Positions 34,053-44,439 of a DNA stretch of 64,000 nucleotides are shown piece by piece. This DNA comes from an uncultured Burkholderiales bacterium. GTDB lineage: Bacteria > Pseudomonadota > Gammaproteobacteria > Burkholderiales > Burkholderiaceae_C. The stretch covers positions 1-64,000 of the forward strand of contig CAIZHQ010000007.1 of the NCBI GenBank assembly GCA_903932865.1, written 5' to 3'. The notes under the pieces are model-generated. The model was not told the DNA's origin and searched no databases. It was given only the letters and a program-made list of their open reading frames with translations. How positions within the stretch are numbered: position 1 is the stretch's first letter; every line of letters starts with the position of its first letter. The position numbers and the translations under genes are program-made.

Positions 34053-35749
34053 GGGGTGATACCGCTTTCCTGCGTGACCGGCCGGCGCGACTGCACAACG
34101 CCAAACCGACCGGCCACAAAAGCCAAGTTGGTCAGCGTCGCGTTGCCGGCAGGGTTCAGACCCGTGACGTGGTAATCGCTGTAGGCCGCTGCAAAGTTCA
34201 AAGGCATCGCCCCCACCAGGTTGATGGTCAGCTGGGCCCCTGCGCGGGCATAGGCGGCCTCGGCCTGGGCGATGAAGTCTTCACTCGTGGAATACAAAAA
34301 TGCGGTCAAACCGCCTTGGCTGCGGGCGTCATGCGTGGCTTGCTTGAGGGCATCTTGTGCGTCCTCACAGGCGATGACAAAACTGATCGGGCCGAAGCGT
34401 TCTTCGGCATACAGATCACGCTCGCGCGTGCTGACCTGCAGCATGAGGGGCGTGCTGGTGCGGGCGCCCGGGAATTCCGGGTGCTTATAAGGCTGGGGTG
34501 ACAGCAGCACTTGGCCGCGCTGCTGGCCTTGGCGTTGCATGTCTTGCAGCAAGGCCAGGGTTTGCGGCGACTGGATGGTGGCCAAGATCATGGACGCTTT
34601 TTTGGGGTCCGCGGTCAGGGCCTCAACGGCTGCGGCCAGGCGTTGGGCGACCTCGTGGAAGGGCACCATGCCTTGCGGAGTGTCCACCCCCGATTGCGGG
34701 ATGTAGATGTTTTGTGGGCTGGTGCACATTTGCGCGCTGAACAGGCACATGGTGGTGGCCAGATTGCGCAAAGCCGCGTCGAGGTCTTGCGCCGATTCCA
34801 GCACCACGGTGTTGCAGCCGGCTGTTTCGGTGAAGGCCAATGCAGGATGGGCGTTTTGCTCCACCCATTGGCCAAAACGCACACTGCCGGTGAAGTCCAC
34901 GATCGCCGCTTTGGGGTGCTTGATCAGCACTTTGCCAATCGGCTCGCTGGCCGTGTCGATGGCCAGGGTCACCAGGTTGGGGTCAAAGCCTGCGGCCTGC
35001 AGCACTTGGCGAAAGGCCTTGACCGTGATGGCCATGGGCAGCACGGTGGCCGGGTGGGGTTTGACGATCACCGGGTTGCCGGTGGCCAGGCTGGCCATCA
35101 TGGAAGGCCAGGCGTTCCAGGTGGGAAAGCTGGCGCACGAAAAGCATACCGCTGTGCCACGGGGCACCAGCCTGTAGGTTTTTTGTAAGTGGATGTCAGA
35201 ACTGCCAAAGCGCCTGGACCAGTGGGCAGACGGGGCCACCGAGCGCATGGCTTGTTCGGCATACACCAGGGCTTCGATGCTGCGGTCGAGTGCGTTCACA
35301 CCCGAGCCGGCATAAGCCATGTTGTAGCTTTGCCCTGCGGTGTGCATGACCGCGTGCAAGACTTCAAAAAGGTGGTCACGGTACAGGACTTCGAGCACTT
35401 CCATCAGTACGCCAATGCGCTGCGTGTAAGGCGCTTGTGCCCAGCTGTCCATGGCTTTTTCGGCGGCTTCGAACAGCGGGTTGATGTCCGATTGCGGGTA
35501 AAGCACGCCCAGCGCCTGCTGGGTGTAAGGCGATAGTTCTTCGCCAATCCAGCCGGTGATGCCGGGTTGGTCCAGTTCAAATCGGCCGTTTTTCAGGTGC
35601 TGTTCGAAAGCCGCAAGGCCCGCGCTTTTGGCATGCGCAGCCTCCGGGTATTTGTCGGGCATTTCTGGATAGGGGCTCCAGCAGTGGCGCGTGGCACAGG
35701 CTTGCTGGGCCCGCTCAAAGCGAGCCTGGTGTTTTTCGAAAAGGGTCAT
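34049..35749 (-). CDS. PaaN-like aldehyde dehydrogenase
   Basis: A 566-aa aldehyde dehydrogenase longer than the usual 480-500 aa and resembling the PaaN group of phenylacetate clusters. Active-site residues are Asn212 (TWNAWP), Lys230 (VIVKPHP), Glu308 (TETAGC, where others have ELGG) and Cys342 (SAQMCTSP). About 95 extra residues precede the ALDH domain. The ATG is preceded by TTTGGAG and overlaps the lipocalin-like stop (TGATG). There are no paaA-E or paaZ genes nearby, so it probably oxidises an aldehyde made by the oxygenases of this operon. Confidence 0.87.
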   Translation of the reverse strand: MTLFEKHQARFERAQQACATRHCWSPYPEMPDKYPEAAHAKSAGLAAFEQHLKNGRFELDQPGITGWIGEELSPYTQQALGVLYPQSDINPLFEAAEKAMDSWAQAPYTQRIGVLMEVLEVLYRDHLFEVLHAVMHTAGQSYNMAYAGSGVNALDRSIEALVYAEQAMRSVAPSAHWSRRFGSSDIHLQKTYRLVPRGTAVCFSCASFPTWNAWPSMMASLATGNPVIVKPHPATVLPMAITVKAFRQVLQAAGFDPNLVTLAIDTASEPIGKVLIKHPKAAIVDFTGSVRFGQWVEQNAHPALAFTETAGCNTVVLESAQDLDAALRNLATTMCLFSAQMCTSPQNIYIPQSGVDTPQGMVPFHEVAQRLAAAVEALTADPKKASMILATIQSPQTLALLQDMQRQGQQRGQVLLSPQPYKHPEFPGARTSTPLMLQVSTRERDLYAEERFGPISFVIACEDAQDALKQATHDARSQGGLTAFLYSTSEDFIAQAEAAYARAGAQLTINLVGAMPLNFAAAYSDYHVTGLNPAGNATLTNLAFVAGRFGVVQSRRPVTQESGITP

Positions 35750-36213
35750 CAACGTCTCCAAATCAGTCGGTGGTGGCGCAAGATGGGGGAACCTGGCACA
35801 GGGTCGGATGCCGACAGGGTCAGCGTGCCATCGGCTGCAAAGTCCATGTTGCGAACCTGCTGGCTGCCCACAAAGTTGGGGTTCAGCGCATGGCTGACCT
35901 GGTGAACCACCTGGGCCCGACCTTCGTGTTGACGCACTTCATAACGCCCGGCGTATTGAAAGAAACTTTCGAATGCGGCCAGGCGTTCGGCCTCGGGTGC
36001 GCTGCGCACGCTGGCGCTGGACAGGGGTGCGCGACCTGCGCGGGCGATGCAGGCGGCCATGCCGCCGTCGTGCGTGTACTGGATCAGGCCGGTGGCGTCC
36101 GGGCCAAAAGGGTAGGTGGTGGGGCGACCATCGTCGTAGGTGATTTCCCAGCGCACCAGGGTCCAGACACCCAACAAGTCCTGGGCTGTTCGCATGGTTG
36201 TGAAAGTGCTCAT
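35749..36213 (-). CDS. Lipocalin-like domain protein
   Basis: A 154-aa protein with the lipocalin-like pattern LLGVWTLVRWEITYDDGRPTTYPFGPDATGLIQYTHDGGMAACIAR, then AFESFFQYAGRYEV and VVHQVSHALNPNFVGSQQVRNMDF. These domains form small beta-barrels that hold hydrophobic ligands. No signal peptide is seen from the chosen ATG, so it is probably cytoplasmic. It lies between the oxygenases and the aldehyde dehydrogenase, where it could carry or bind a hydrophobic substrate or the cleavage aldehyde. That role is inference. Confidence 0.8.
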   Translation of the reverse strand: MSTFTTMRTAQDLLGVWTLVRWEITYDDGRPTTYPFGPDATGLIQYTHDGGMAACIARAGRAPLSSASVRSAPEAERLAAFESFFQYAGRYEVRQHEGRAQVVHQVSHALNPNFVGSQQVRNMDFAADGTLTLSASDPVPGSPILRHHRLIWRR

Positions 36214-36229
36214 GCTGTATGTTCCCGAA

Positions 36230-37705
36230 TCAGGCCTGTGGCAAGAAGGATTCACGCACCCAGGTGCTGTGAAAACCATGGGGCACGCGCTGAGGCAAGA
36301 TGACCCGAGCAACTGGCCCATGGCCCACGTGTTGTGCATCGATGATCCAGACCTCCGAGCGGTCTTTCAGGCCGTTCCAGACAAAGCCGATCAGGTAACC
36401 GTCGTCTTCGGCCTGCGGGTTGTCCCGTGAGGCAAATGGGGCTTCGCTGAACCAGTAACCTTCGCCGGGGTGGTAGGTCACCGCACTGCCGGTGTCCAGG
36501 TCGTACTTCGCCAAACCTGCAAAGTGGGGTTGCTCCACGGTGCGCGTACGGCCCATCAGCACATGGTAGGTGTAGCGGTTTTTGTAGCCTTGGTACCAGG
36601 CGTTGATCATCGGGAACTCGGTGTTCAGGATGTCGTCCACCACACTTTCGCGGGTCTGGCCGGTGGCCAGGTTGAAACGCCATTGGTAGAACTCGTATTC
36701 GGTGCCTTGGGTGCCGATGGTGAACAGCAAGCGCTTGACATCCAGGCTGCCGTCAAATTGCTTGGGCATGGCGTAGGGCGTGCCCAGCATGACGATTTCG
36801 GTTTCACCTTGGTCGTTGACCTCTTCCCAAGCATTGGCCACATGCAGCATGTAGCGCGGGTCGGCTTCAAACCAGCGGATGTCTTGCGCGCTGCCGTGTC
36901 TCGGGATGACGGCAAAGCGCGACTTCCACTCGGGGTGAAACTCCAGGCTGTAGCGGCCCGCCTTCAAGGCCTCGGGGTTGTTGATCAGTGGGAAGTCATG
37001 TAAGACACTGTAGTTGGCCGTGATGGCCATGTCGTGCGGCAAGCGTGGGCCTGGCAATTCCACCGGAACCAGGGTTTGCAATTGACCTTGCGCGTTGACC
37101 ACGCCGTAATGCATGTAGGGGTGCTTGTTGCCATAGGCAAAAAACAGGTATTCGCCCGTGCGCTCGTCCACGCGTGAGTGGGCCGAAATTTGCAGACCCT
37201 TCAGGCGTGGATCGGACTCAAGCTTGCCAACCGTCTGCAGCGTCAAGGGATCAACCTGGTAGACCGCGCCACCGCGGTACCACATGGAGAGCAATTTGCC
37301 GTTGTGAAATTTCACATCGGTGTTGGAGGTATTTTTGAGCGCATCGTCGGGCAAAGCACCTTCGGGCAGACGTTGTTTGAGTCCGGGTGCCAGGCTAACG
37401 CCTGCCGCTTGGTCGGCCTGCAAACCGTCGGTGTTGACCCAGCGGTTGCGGTAAGTGACCTGTCCTTTTTGAAAATGCACCGCGTGCAACATGCCGTCGC
37501 CGTCGTACCAGTGGTATTTCCCTTTGGGCGTGTGCTGAGGCACAGGGCCGTTGCGCACGTACATGCCGCTGAAATCTTTGGGGATCTCGCCAATGACTTC
37601 AAAATCATGCACCACCAACTCTTGGTCCACAGGGGCAAACCCTCCCTGCAAATTCGGGTTATCGATCAGATAGGGGGGTGCTTCAACGAAGGTTTCAAGT
37701 CCCAT
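36230..37705 (-). CDS. Carotenoid-cleavage-type (RPE65/lignostilbene) dioxygenase, copy 1
   Basis: A 491-aa non-heme iron oxygenase that cleaves C=C bonds to two carbonyls. The four iron histidines appear intact: His176 (ISAHSRVDE), His224 (LPHDMAIT), His288 (YMLHVANAWEE) and His479 (GFHSTWV). Blade motifs GMYVRNGP and HWYDGDGMLH are present. I chose the ATG with GGAG before it; a longer frame adds 18 residues. It lies 50 bp after its paralogue. The substrate could be an apocarotenoid, stilbenoid or phenylpropenoid. Confidence 0.9.
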   Translation of the reverse strand: MGLETFVEAPPYLIDNPNLQGGFAPVDQELVVHDFEVIGEIPKDFSGMYVRNGPVPQHTPKGKYHWYDGDGMLHAVHFQKGQVTYRNRWVNTDGLQADQAAGVSLAPGLKQRLPEGALPDDALKNTSNTDVKFHNGKLLSMWYRGGAVYQVDPLTLQTVGKLESDPRLKGLQISAHSRVDERTGEYLFFAYGNKHPYMHYGVVNAQGQLQTLVPVELPGPRLPHDMAITANYSVLHDFPLINNPEALKAGRYSLEFHPEWKSRFAVIPRHGSAQDIRWFEADPRYMLHVANAWEEVNDQGETEIVMLGTPYAMPKQFDGSLDVKRLLFTIGTQGTEYEFYQWRFNLATGQTRESVVDDILNTEFPMINAWYQGYKNRYTYHVLMGRTRTVEQPHFAGLAKYDLDTGSAVTYHPGEGYWFSEAPFASRDNPQAEDDGYLIGFVWNGLKDRSEVWIIDAQHVGHGPVARVILPQRVPHGFHSTWVRESFLPQA

Positions 37706-37755
37706 GGTTTTCTCCAAATCAGGGTACGTTTCGGGGGGCGGGCGGTGAGGCTTGA

Positions 37756-39246
37756 TCAACGCGCTTGCCCGGAGAGCAAACCGCCGCGTGCCAAATCAGT
37801 CCCGCTGGCCCAGCAGGCATGCGTGCCGCTGCACAGTTTGTGCGGTAACTCGATGCGGCAGATCGGGCCGGCGTCAAACTTTTTGGAGTCAATCAGGATG
37901 ATTTCCGAGCGCTGGGTTTTTTCGTTGGTGATGAAGCTCACCAGGTAACCGTCGTCTTCATCCTTGGCATTCACGCGTGGGGCAAAGGGGGCTTCGCTGG
38001 CGTACTGGCCTTCGGGCAAGCGGATCTCCCAGGAGTCGCCAGTTTGCAAGTCGTGTTTGACATAGCCATGGAACAAGAACCAGCCGGGTACTTGTACGGC
38101 ACTGTAGGCGTAGCGGTAAGGTTTGGTGGCGAAGCGCTGGTTGAACATGCCGAATTCCAAAATGCGCTCGTCCAGACGCTTTTCGGTGGTCTTGCCGGTT
38201 TTGAGATTGAAGCGCCAGCGGTGCAGGTGGCAGCCCATTTTTTTCTGGTCCAGGTAAGACATCATGCGCTCGTAGCCAGCAGGCGCGCCTTCGTAATTGC
38301 GCGGCATGGGGTTGTCTTGGAAATAGCCGTCGAGCACGATCTCGTCGCCCTCTTCATAGGCATTGAGCCAGTGCAGCACAAAGGTGGGCGCGGCTTCAAA
38401 CCAGAGGATGTCTTGGGTTTGACCGCGCCGTGGAATGATGGCAATGCGTGAAGGCGTGTCTTTGAAAAAGCGCACCACATGCTTGCCTTGGGCCAGCAAC
38501 TCGGGATCCCAGTACAGCGGAAAGTCGTTGAGGATGGCGTAGTTTTCGGTGTAGGCCATGTCGTGTGGCAAGCGCGGACCTGGCAACGGAATGGGCACGT
38601 AATGCACCAGCTTGTCGTGCTTGTCGACCACGCCGTAATGCATGTAGGGCGCATGCTTGGAATAGTTGAAAAACAGCAGTTCGCCGTTGCTTTCGTCCAC
38701 TTTGCAATGGGCAGAAATGCCGTCCAGTGGCGACCAGGGCGCAACGCCTTGCTGTTCCAGACTCAGCGGGTCCAGGCGATAGCCTTCGCCGCATTGGTAA
38801 AAGGTGGTGAGCGCCCGGCCCGCGTGCACCACCACATCGGTGCTCGACGAGTCCTTGAGACGGCCATGAGCGCCCCAGCCTGCGCGCTCGGACAAGGCCG
38901 GGTCTTCCATCAAGCCCGCCCACAAGGCCCGGCCCGCTTCCAGTTCGGCTTGCAGGCCCTTGGTTTGGATGAAGCGGTTGCGGTAGCTGACCTGGCCATT
39001 TTTGAAGGCCGCCATGTGCAACATCCCATCGCCATCAAAGGGGTGGTATTTGCCTTTGGCCTGTAAAACCGGGTTTTCAGTATTGCGCAAATAGACGCCA
39101 TCGATGTCCATCGGAATGGCGCCTTCCAGGACCTTCAGATCGGTCGCGTTGACTTCTTCGAGCAAGGGTGTCCAGGCGCCTTGAAGATAGGGGTGGTCGC
39201 CCGGCACCAAGTTGGTGGTGAGGGTGTTCACAATGTCGATGCTCAT
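37756..39246 (-). CDS. Carotenoid-cleavage-type dioxygenase, copy 2
   Basis: A 496-aa paralogue with all four candidate iron ligands: His180 (ISAHCKVDE), His228 (LPHDMAYT), His292 (VLHWLNAYEE) and His476 (GTHACWA). It shares GKYHPFDGDGMLHMAAF and PYMHYGVV with copy 1 but is clearly diverged, so the two probably act on different substrates or successive bonds. It is the promoter-proximal gene of the 15-gene operon, with GGGGACGAG before the ATG. No signal peptide is seen, so cleavage would be cytoplasmic. Confidence 0.9.
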   Translation of the reverse strand: MSIDIVNTLTTNLVPGDHPYLQGAWTPLLEEVNATDLKVLEGAIPMDIDGVYLRNTENPVLQAKGKYHPFDGDGMLHMAAFKNGQVSYRNRFIQTKGLQAELEAGRALWAGLMEDPALSERAGWGAHGRLKDSSSTDVVVHAGRALTTFYQCGEGYRLDPLSLEQQGVAPWSPLDGISAHCKVDESNGELLFFNYSKHAPYMHYGVVDKHDKLVHYVPIPLPGPRLPHDMAYTENYAILNDFPLYWDPELLAQGKHVVRFFKDTPSRIAIIPRRGQTQDILWFEAAPTFVLHWLNAYEEGDEIVLDGYFQDNPMPRNYEGAPAGYERMMSYLDQKKMGCHLHRWRFNLKTGKTTEKRLDERILEFGMFNQRFATKPYRYAYSAVQVPGWFLFHGYVKHDLQTGDSWEIRLPEGQYASEAPFAPRVNAKDEDDGYLVSFITNEKTQRSEIILIDSKKFDAGPICRIELPHKLCSGTHACWASGTDLARGGLLSGQAR

Positions 39247-39275
39247 CTCGTCCCCAAGTTGATGACTGTCTCTAA

Positions 39276-39298
39276 TGAACTCAGATTAAGTCAGTTCA
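39276..39298. promoter_or_regulatory. Perfect inverted repeat in the divergent oxygenase/SDR promoter region
   Basis: TGAACT and AGTTCA are separated by 11 bp, a perfect 6-bp-arm dyad 30-52 bp upstream of the copy-2 oxygenase ATG. Size and place suit an operator for a winged-helix regulator; the tandem HxlR protein of the same operon is an obvious candidate. No GC-rich stem or T-run suggests a terminator. Confidence 0.5.
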
Positions 39299-39444
39299 GC
39301 AAGGAAAGCAACGGGGTTGGAGCGGATGCGCAGTAACGTAGGTGACTACTTTTTGATCCGCTTCCCGCATTCAATCCAGTTTGTTTCCAAGGGCAGGCCT
39401 TGAGCCTTTGCGTGATGCGTCCGGTTTACAAAAGAGGAGATTTC

Positions 39445-40338
39445 ATGACCGAAACAAGCCAAGCCACCTCCACCTCATTGACCGGGCGTGTCGTGATCGT
39501 GACCGGCGCAGGCAAGGGCATCGGCCGGGCTGTCAGCCTGCAATTGGCCAGCCGTGGGGCCAGGGTGCTGGTCAACAATCGGCGTCATCCGGGGGAGCTG
39601 GATGAGCAGACCAGCGCTGCAACGGTGGTGGCGATGATCCGCGCGCAAGGTGGGCAGGCACAAGCCAACCATGACGATGCGCTGAACCCCGATGCGGGTG
39701 TCCGCATGGTCGAACAAGCCCTGAACACATGGGGTCGACTGGACATGGTGTATGCCAATGCGGCCGTGGCCCAGCAGGCGGCCTTTCATACCCTGAGCCT
39801 GAATGAACTCAGAACCATCATCGACTCGGGTGTGGTCAGCACTTTGTCCTTGCTGCATGCGGCGTGGCCATTGTTCCGTGCGCAGGGGTATGGCCGGGCA
39901 CTGGTCAGCTCTTCAAGCGCTGGCCGATTTGGCAACCACGGCTTGAGCGCTTATGCGGCCTCCAAAGGGGCGATTGAAGCATTGATGCGTTCACTGGCTT
40001 TGGAGGGGGGCAAGCACGGCATCCATTGCAATGCTTTGTCGCCCTATGCGCATTCGCAAATTACAGCAGATCATCTGCCAGCGGCCTGGGTGGATGTTTT
40101 GGCCCCCGATGCGCTGGCCTGTGCGGCCGTCTGGTTGCTCAGTCCCGAATGCGCGCTCAACGGTCAAGTGTTGGTGGCGGGAGGTGGGCGTTATGCCCGG
40201 TCTTGGCCGGTCGAGACGCCATCTGTGGCCGGTTCAGACATGGACCAGGTTTGGTCGCAATTGCTGGATTTGCAGGGGCAAACCCATGTGGATTCGGTCA
40301 CGGCCTTCAGGCGCTTCATGGCCGATGGTGGCCATTGA
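39445..40338 (+). CDS. Short-chain dehydrogenase/reductase
   Basis: A 297-aa SDR with VTGAGKGIGRAV near residue 17, an active-site serine region (LVSSSSAGRFG), and Tyr/Lys in YAASKGAIEALM. The typical C-terminal PG motif is replaced by NALSPYAHSQIT, and about 45 extra C-terminal residues follow. The ATG is preceded by AGAGGAGA; an earlier in-frame ATG has no ribosome site. It is transcribed away from the oxygenase operon, sharing its regulatory region, and converges on ureG 20 bp away. It may process an alcohol or ketone of the same pathway. Confidence 0.88.
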   Translation: MTETSQATSTSLTGRVVIVTGAGKGIGRAVSLQLASRGARVLVNNRRHPGELDEQTSAATVVAMIRAQGGQAQANHDDALNPDAGVRMVEQALNTWGRLDMVYANAAVAQQAAFHTLSLNELRTIIDSGVVSTLSLLHAAWPLFRAQGYGRALVSSSSAGRFGNHGLSAYAASKGAIEALMRSLALEGGKHGIHCNALSPYAHSQITADHLPAAWVDVLAPDALACAAVWLLSPECALNGQVLVAGGGRYARSWPVETPSVAGSDMDQVWSQLLDLQGQTHVDSVTAFRRFMADGGH

Positions 40339-40358
40339 GGCTGGTGTGCGGCTGGGGT

Positions 40359-41021
40359 TTATGCCAGCAACATGCCACGTTTTTCGATGAAGGCCACCAC
40401 CGCTGCCAAGCCGTCCAGGGTTTTCAGGTTGGTCATGACCCAAGGCCGGGTCTCTGGGTTGGGCCGCATGCGCTGGGTGTCGTCGCGCATGACCTGCAGG
40501 TCAGCGCCCACGTGCGGGGCCAGGTCGGTTTTGTTGATGACGAACAAATCGCTCTTGGTGATGCCGGGGCCGCCTTTGCGCGGGATTTTCTCGCCTGCGG
40601 CCACGTCGATCACATAAATGGTGAGGTCGGAGAGTTCGGGGCTGAAAGTGGCGGCCAGGTTGTCGCCGCCGCTCTCGATGAAGACCACGTCGGCGTTGGG
40701 GAATTTTTCCAGCATGCGGTCGATCGCTTCAAGGTTGATCGACGCGTCTTCGCGGATGGCGGTGTGGGGGCAGCCGCCGGTTTCCACGCCCATGATGCGC
40801 TCGGCAGGCAGGGCGCCGCTCACCGTGAGCAGGCGTTGGTCTTCTTTGGTGTAAATGTCGTTGGTGATGGCGATCAGGTCCCAGCGCTCGCGCATGTCTT
40901 TGCACAGCATCTCGAGCAGGGTGGTTTTGCCCGAGCCCACAGGCCCGCCGATGCCCACGCGCAGGGGCGGCAATTTTTTGGTGCGGTGGGGAATATGGTG
41001 CAGTGCAGACGAGGTGTTCAT
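40359..41021 (-). CDS. ureG: Urease accessory GTPase UreG
   Basis: A 220-aa GTPase that powers nickel insertion into urease. The P-loop is GPVGSGKTT (residues 26-34), and the nickel-binding dyad is Cys84/His86 in [23 protein letters not shown] and the guanine motif NKTD are present. The start overlaps the ureF stop by ATGA; the longer frame is spurious. It works as the UreG-UreF-UreD complex on apo-urease in the cytoplasm. Confidence 0.97.
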   Translation of the reverse strand: MNTSSALHHIPHRTKKLPPLRVGIGGPVGSGKTTLLEMLCKDMRERWDLIAITNDIYTKEDQRLLTVSGALPAERIMGVETGGCPHTAIREDASINLEAIDRMLEKFPNADVVFIESGGDNLAATFSPELSDLTIYVIDVAAGEKIPRKGGPGITKSDLFVINKTDLAPHVGADLQVMRDDTQRMRPNPETRPWVMTNLKTLDGLAAVVAFIEKRGMLLA

Positions 41022-41707
41022 GATCGGAAAATGCGGGAGTATTGGGTTTCGTGGCGGGATGACAAGATGGCCAACATGGGGCTGAAGGCTTGACGTTCGT
41101 CGTCGGGCAAGTTCATGGCCGTTTGCACCGCGAGTGGAATTTCTCGGGCCAATCGCGCCAGCATGCGCTGGCCTGCGCTTTGGCCCAAAGGCACGGCCTT
41201 GAGCGCGGCCTGGGTCATGTTTTCGGCCCAGCCAAAGGCACCCGCTTGCAGGGCCTGGTCCAGCGGAGCATTCGCCAGAGACAAGGCCAGCGCCATGGCC
41301 AGCGGGTAAGTCGGTGGCAGTTGGGCGCAGCATTGCAGCTGTGCGTCGCTGGCTTGCTCCAGGTTGCGCAGCCAGTCAAGCAGCGAGCGGCCCATTTGCT
41401 CGGCTTGCAGACGCATTTCGGCGGTTTCGCGGGTGCTCATGACCCAGTCGTTGAGCGCTTGCAGGCGCGCAATGTCCATGACTTGCCAAGCGGGAATGGC
41501 TTGCGCCATGACGGCCATGTCGCCGCGCGATTGCGTCAGGTGCAGCTGGTCCACCACCCATTCGGTGGCGCTGGCTTCGTGGTGCACCAGGCCTTGTTCG
41601 ATGGCGGCTTCCAGCCCTTCCGAATACGAAAAACCGCCGATGGGCAGGGCGGGTGATGCCAGCCAGATCAGTTGCAGCAGGGCCGAGGGCGCGGTTTCAG
41701 TGCTCAT
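41018..41707 (-). CDS. ureF: Urease accessory protein UreF
   Basis: A 229-aa helical UreF with the N-terminal [32 protein letters not shown] and the central [21 protein letters not shown] regions. It bridges UreD and UreG and gates GTPase activity during nickel loading. The ATG giving [11 protein letters not shown] overlaps the last 11 bp of ureE; the longer frame is the out-of-phase reading of the ureE histidine tail. Confidence 0.95.
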   Translation of the reverse strand: MSTETAPSALLQLIWLASPALPIGGFSYSEGLEAAIEQGLVHHEASATEWVVDQLHLTQSRGDMAVMAQAIPAWQVMDIARLQALNDWVMSTRETAEMRLQAEQMGRSLLDWLRNLEQASDAQLQCCAQLPPTYPLAMALALSLANAPLDQALQAGAFGWAENMTQAALKAVPLGQSAGQRMLARLAREIPLAVQTAMNLPDDERQAFSPMLAILSSRHETQYSRIFRS

Positions 41708-42382
41708 GACCGCAGCCGGGGCCGTGCACATGCGGTGCAGCAGGGGCGGCGCGGACCGGGATGGCGATGCGTTTGCCTGCTGGCGGTGTTGCTGCCGGGG
41801 CCGCATGCTCGTGCTGGCAGTCGGGACCGTGCACATGGGGCTCGGCGTGGGCTGCGTGCCCATGACCTGCGTGCCCATGCTCGTGACTGTGCGCATGATC
41901 ATGCCCATGCCCATGTGAAGACGCGCCATGGTCGCCATAGGCACCGTTTTCGGGTTCGAAAGGTTCAGATACCGCCACCACCGTCATGTGCATGGCCCGC
42001 AGCATGTCGGCCAGCACATGGTCGGGCTCAATTTTCAGGTGGTCGGGTTTGAGTTCAATCGGCACATGGCGGTTGCCCAAGTGGTACGCGGCGCGTGTCA
42101 AGTCAAAGGGCGAGCCGTGCTCGGCGCAAGCGGTGATGCGCAGCACGGCTTGCGGCGCGGCTTGAACCCGCAACAGCGAGCCGTCTTCGGCCACCAACAC
42201 ATCGCCGCCACGCACCACGGCGCCACGGGGCAAAAACACGCCAAGGGCGCGGCCTTGGCTGTCGGTGGCGTCGAAGCGGCTTTTCTGGCGCGTGTCCCAG
42301 TCCAGGGTCAGGGTGCTGGCGCGTTGCACCAGCACGCGGGCCAGGCCGCGGCCTTGGGGCATGAGTTTGGAGCAAATGATCA

Positions 42383-42383
<1 letters not shown>
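41697..42383 (-). CDS. ureE: Urease nickel metallochaperone UreE with extended His-rich tail
   Basis: A 228-aa UreE. Residues 1-147 hold the two UreE domains, including [32 protein letters not shown] with the conserved metal His. The tail from residue 150 has 20 histidines in 77 residues and includes an 11-residue unit twice, [11 protein letters not shown] and [11 protein letters not shown]. It delivers nickel to the UreG complex and may also store it. The start overlaps the ureC stop (TGATG); an ATG seven codons in is an alternative. Confidence 0.94.
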
Positions 42384-44101
<1,718 letters not shown>

Positions 44102-44102
44102 G

Positions 44103-44432
44103 TCAGTTGCCTTGTGTTGTGTGCGTGTCGAGTGCGCCGTGGGTCAGACCTCGAAAGCCGTACACCACGCGATCGCCCGCATAGTCCACCAGCTCCACCG
44201 TGCGTTGCTGCCCCGGCTCAAAGCGCACGGCCATGCCCGAAGCGATGTTCAGGCGCATGCCTTGTGCGGCAGCGCGGTCAAAGCTGAGGCCCGCGTTGGT
44301 CTCGGCAAAGTGGTAATGCGAGCCCACCTGGATGGGGCGGTCGCTGGCGTTGTGCACCACCAGCGTGCAGGTGCGTCGGCCCACGTTCAGGGCGTGTTGG
44401 CCGGGGTCGATCAGAAATTCACCGGGGATCAT
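44103..44432 (-). CDS. ureB: Urease beta subunit UreB
   Basis: A 109-aa UreB ([53 protein letters not shown]). It has normal length and the conserved [15 protein letters not shown] segment. The chosen ATG is the standard MIPGE start; the longer open frame reads the upstream small gene out of phase. It sits between the small membrane peptide gene (7 bp) and ureC. Confidence 0.97.
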   Translation of the reverse strand: MIPGEFLIDPGQHALNVGRRTCTLVVHNASDRPIQVGSHYHFAETNAGLSFDRAAAQGMRLNIASGMAVRFEPGQQRTVELVDYAGDRVVYGFRGLTHGALDTHTTQGN

Positions 44433-44439
44433 GCAAGCC

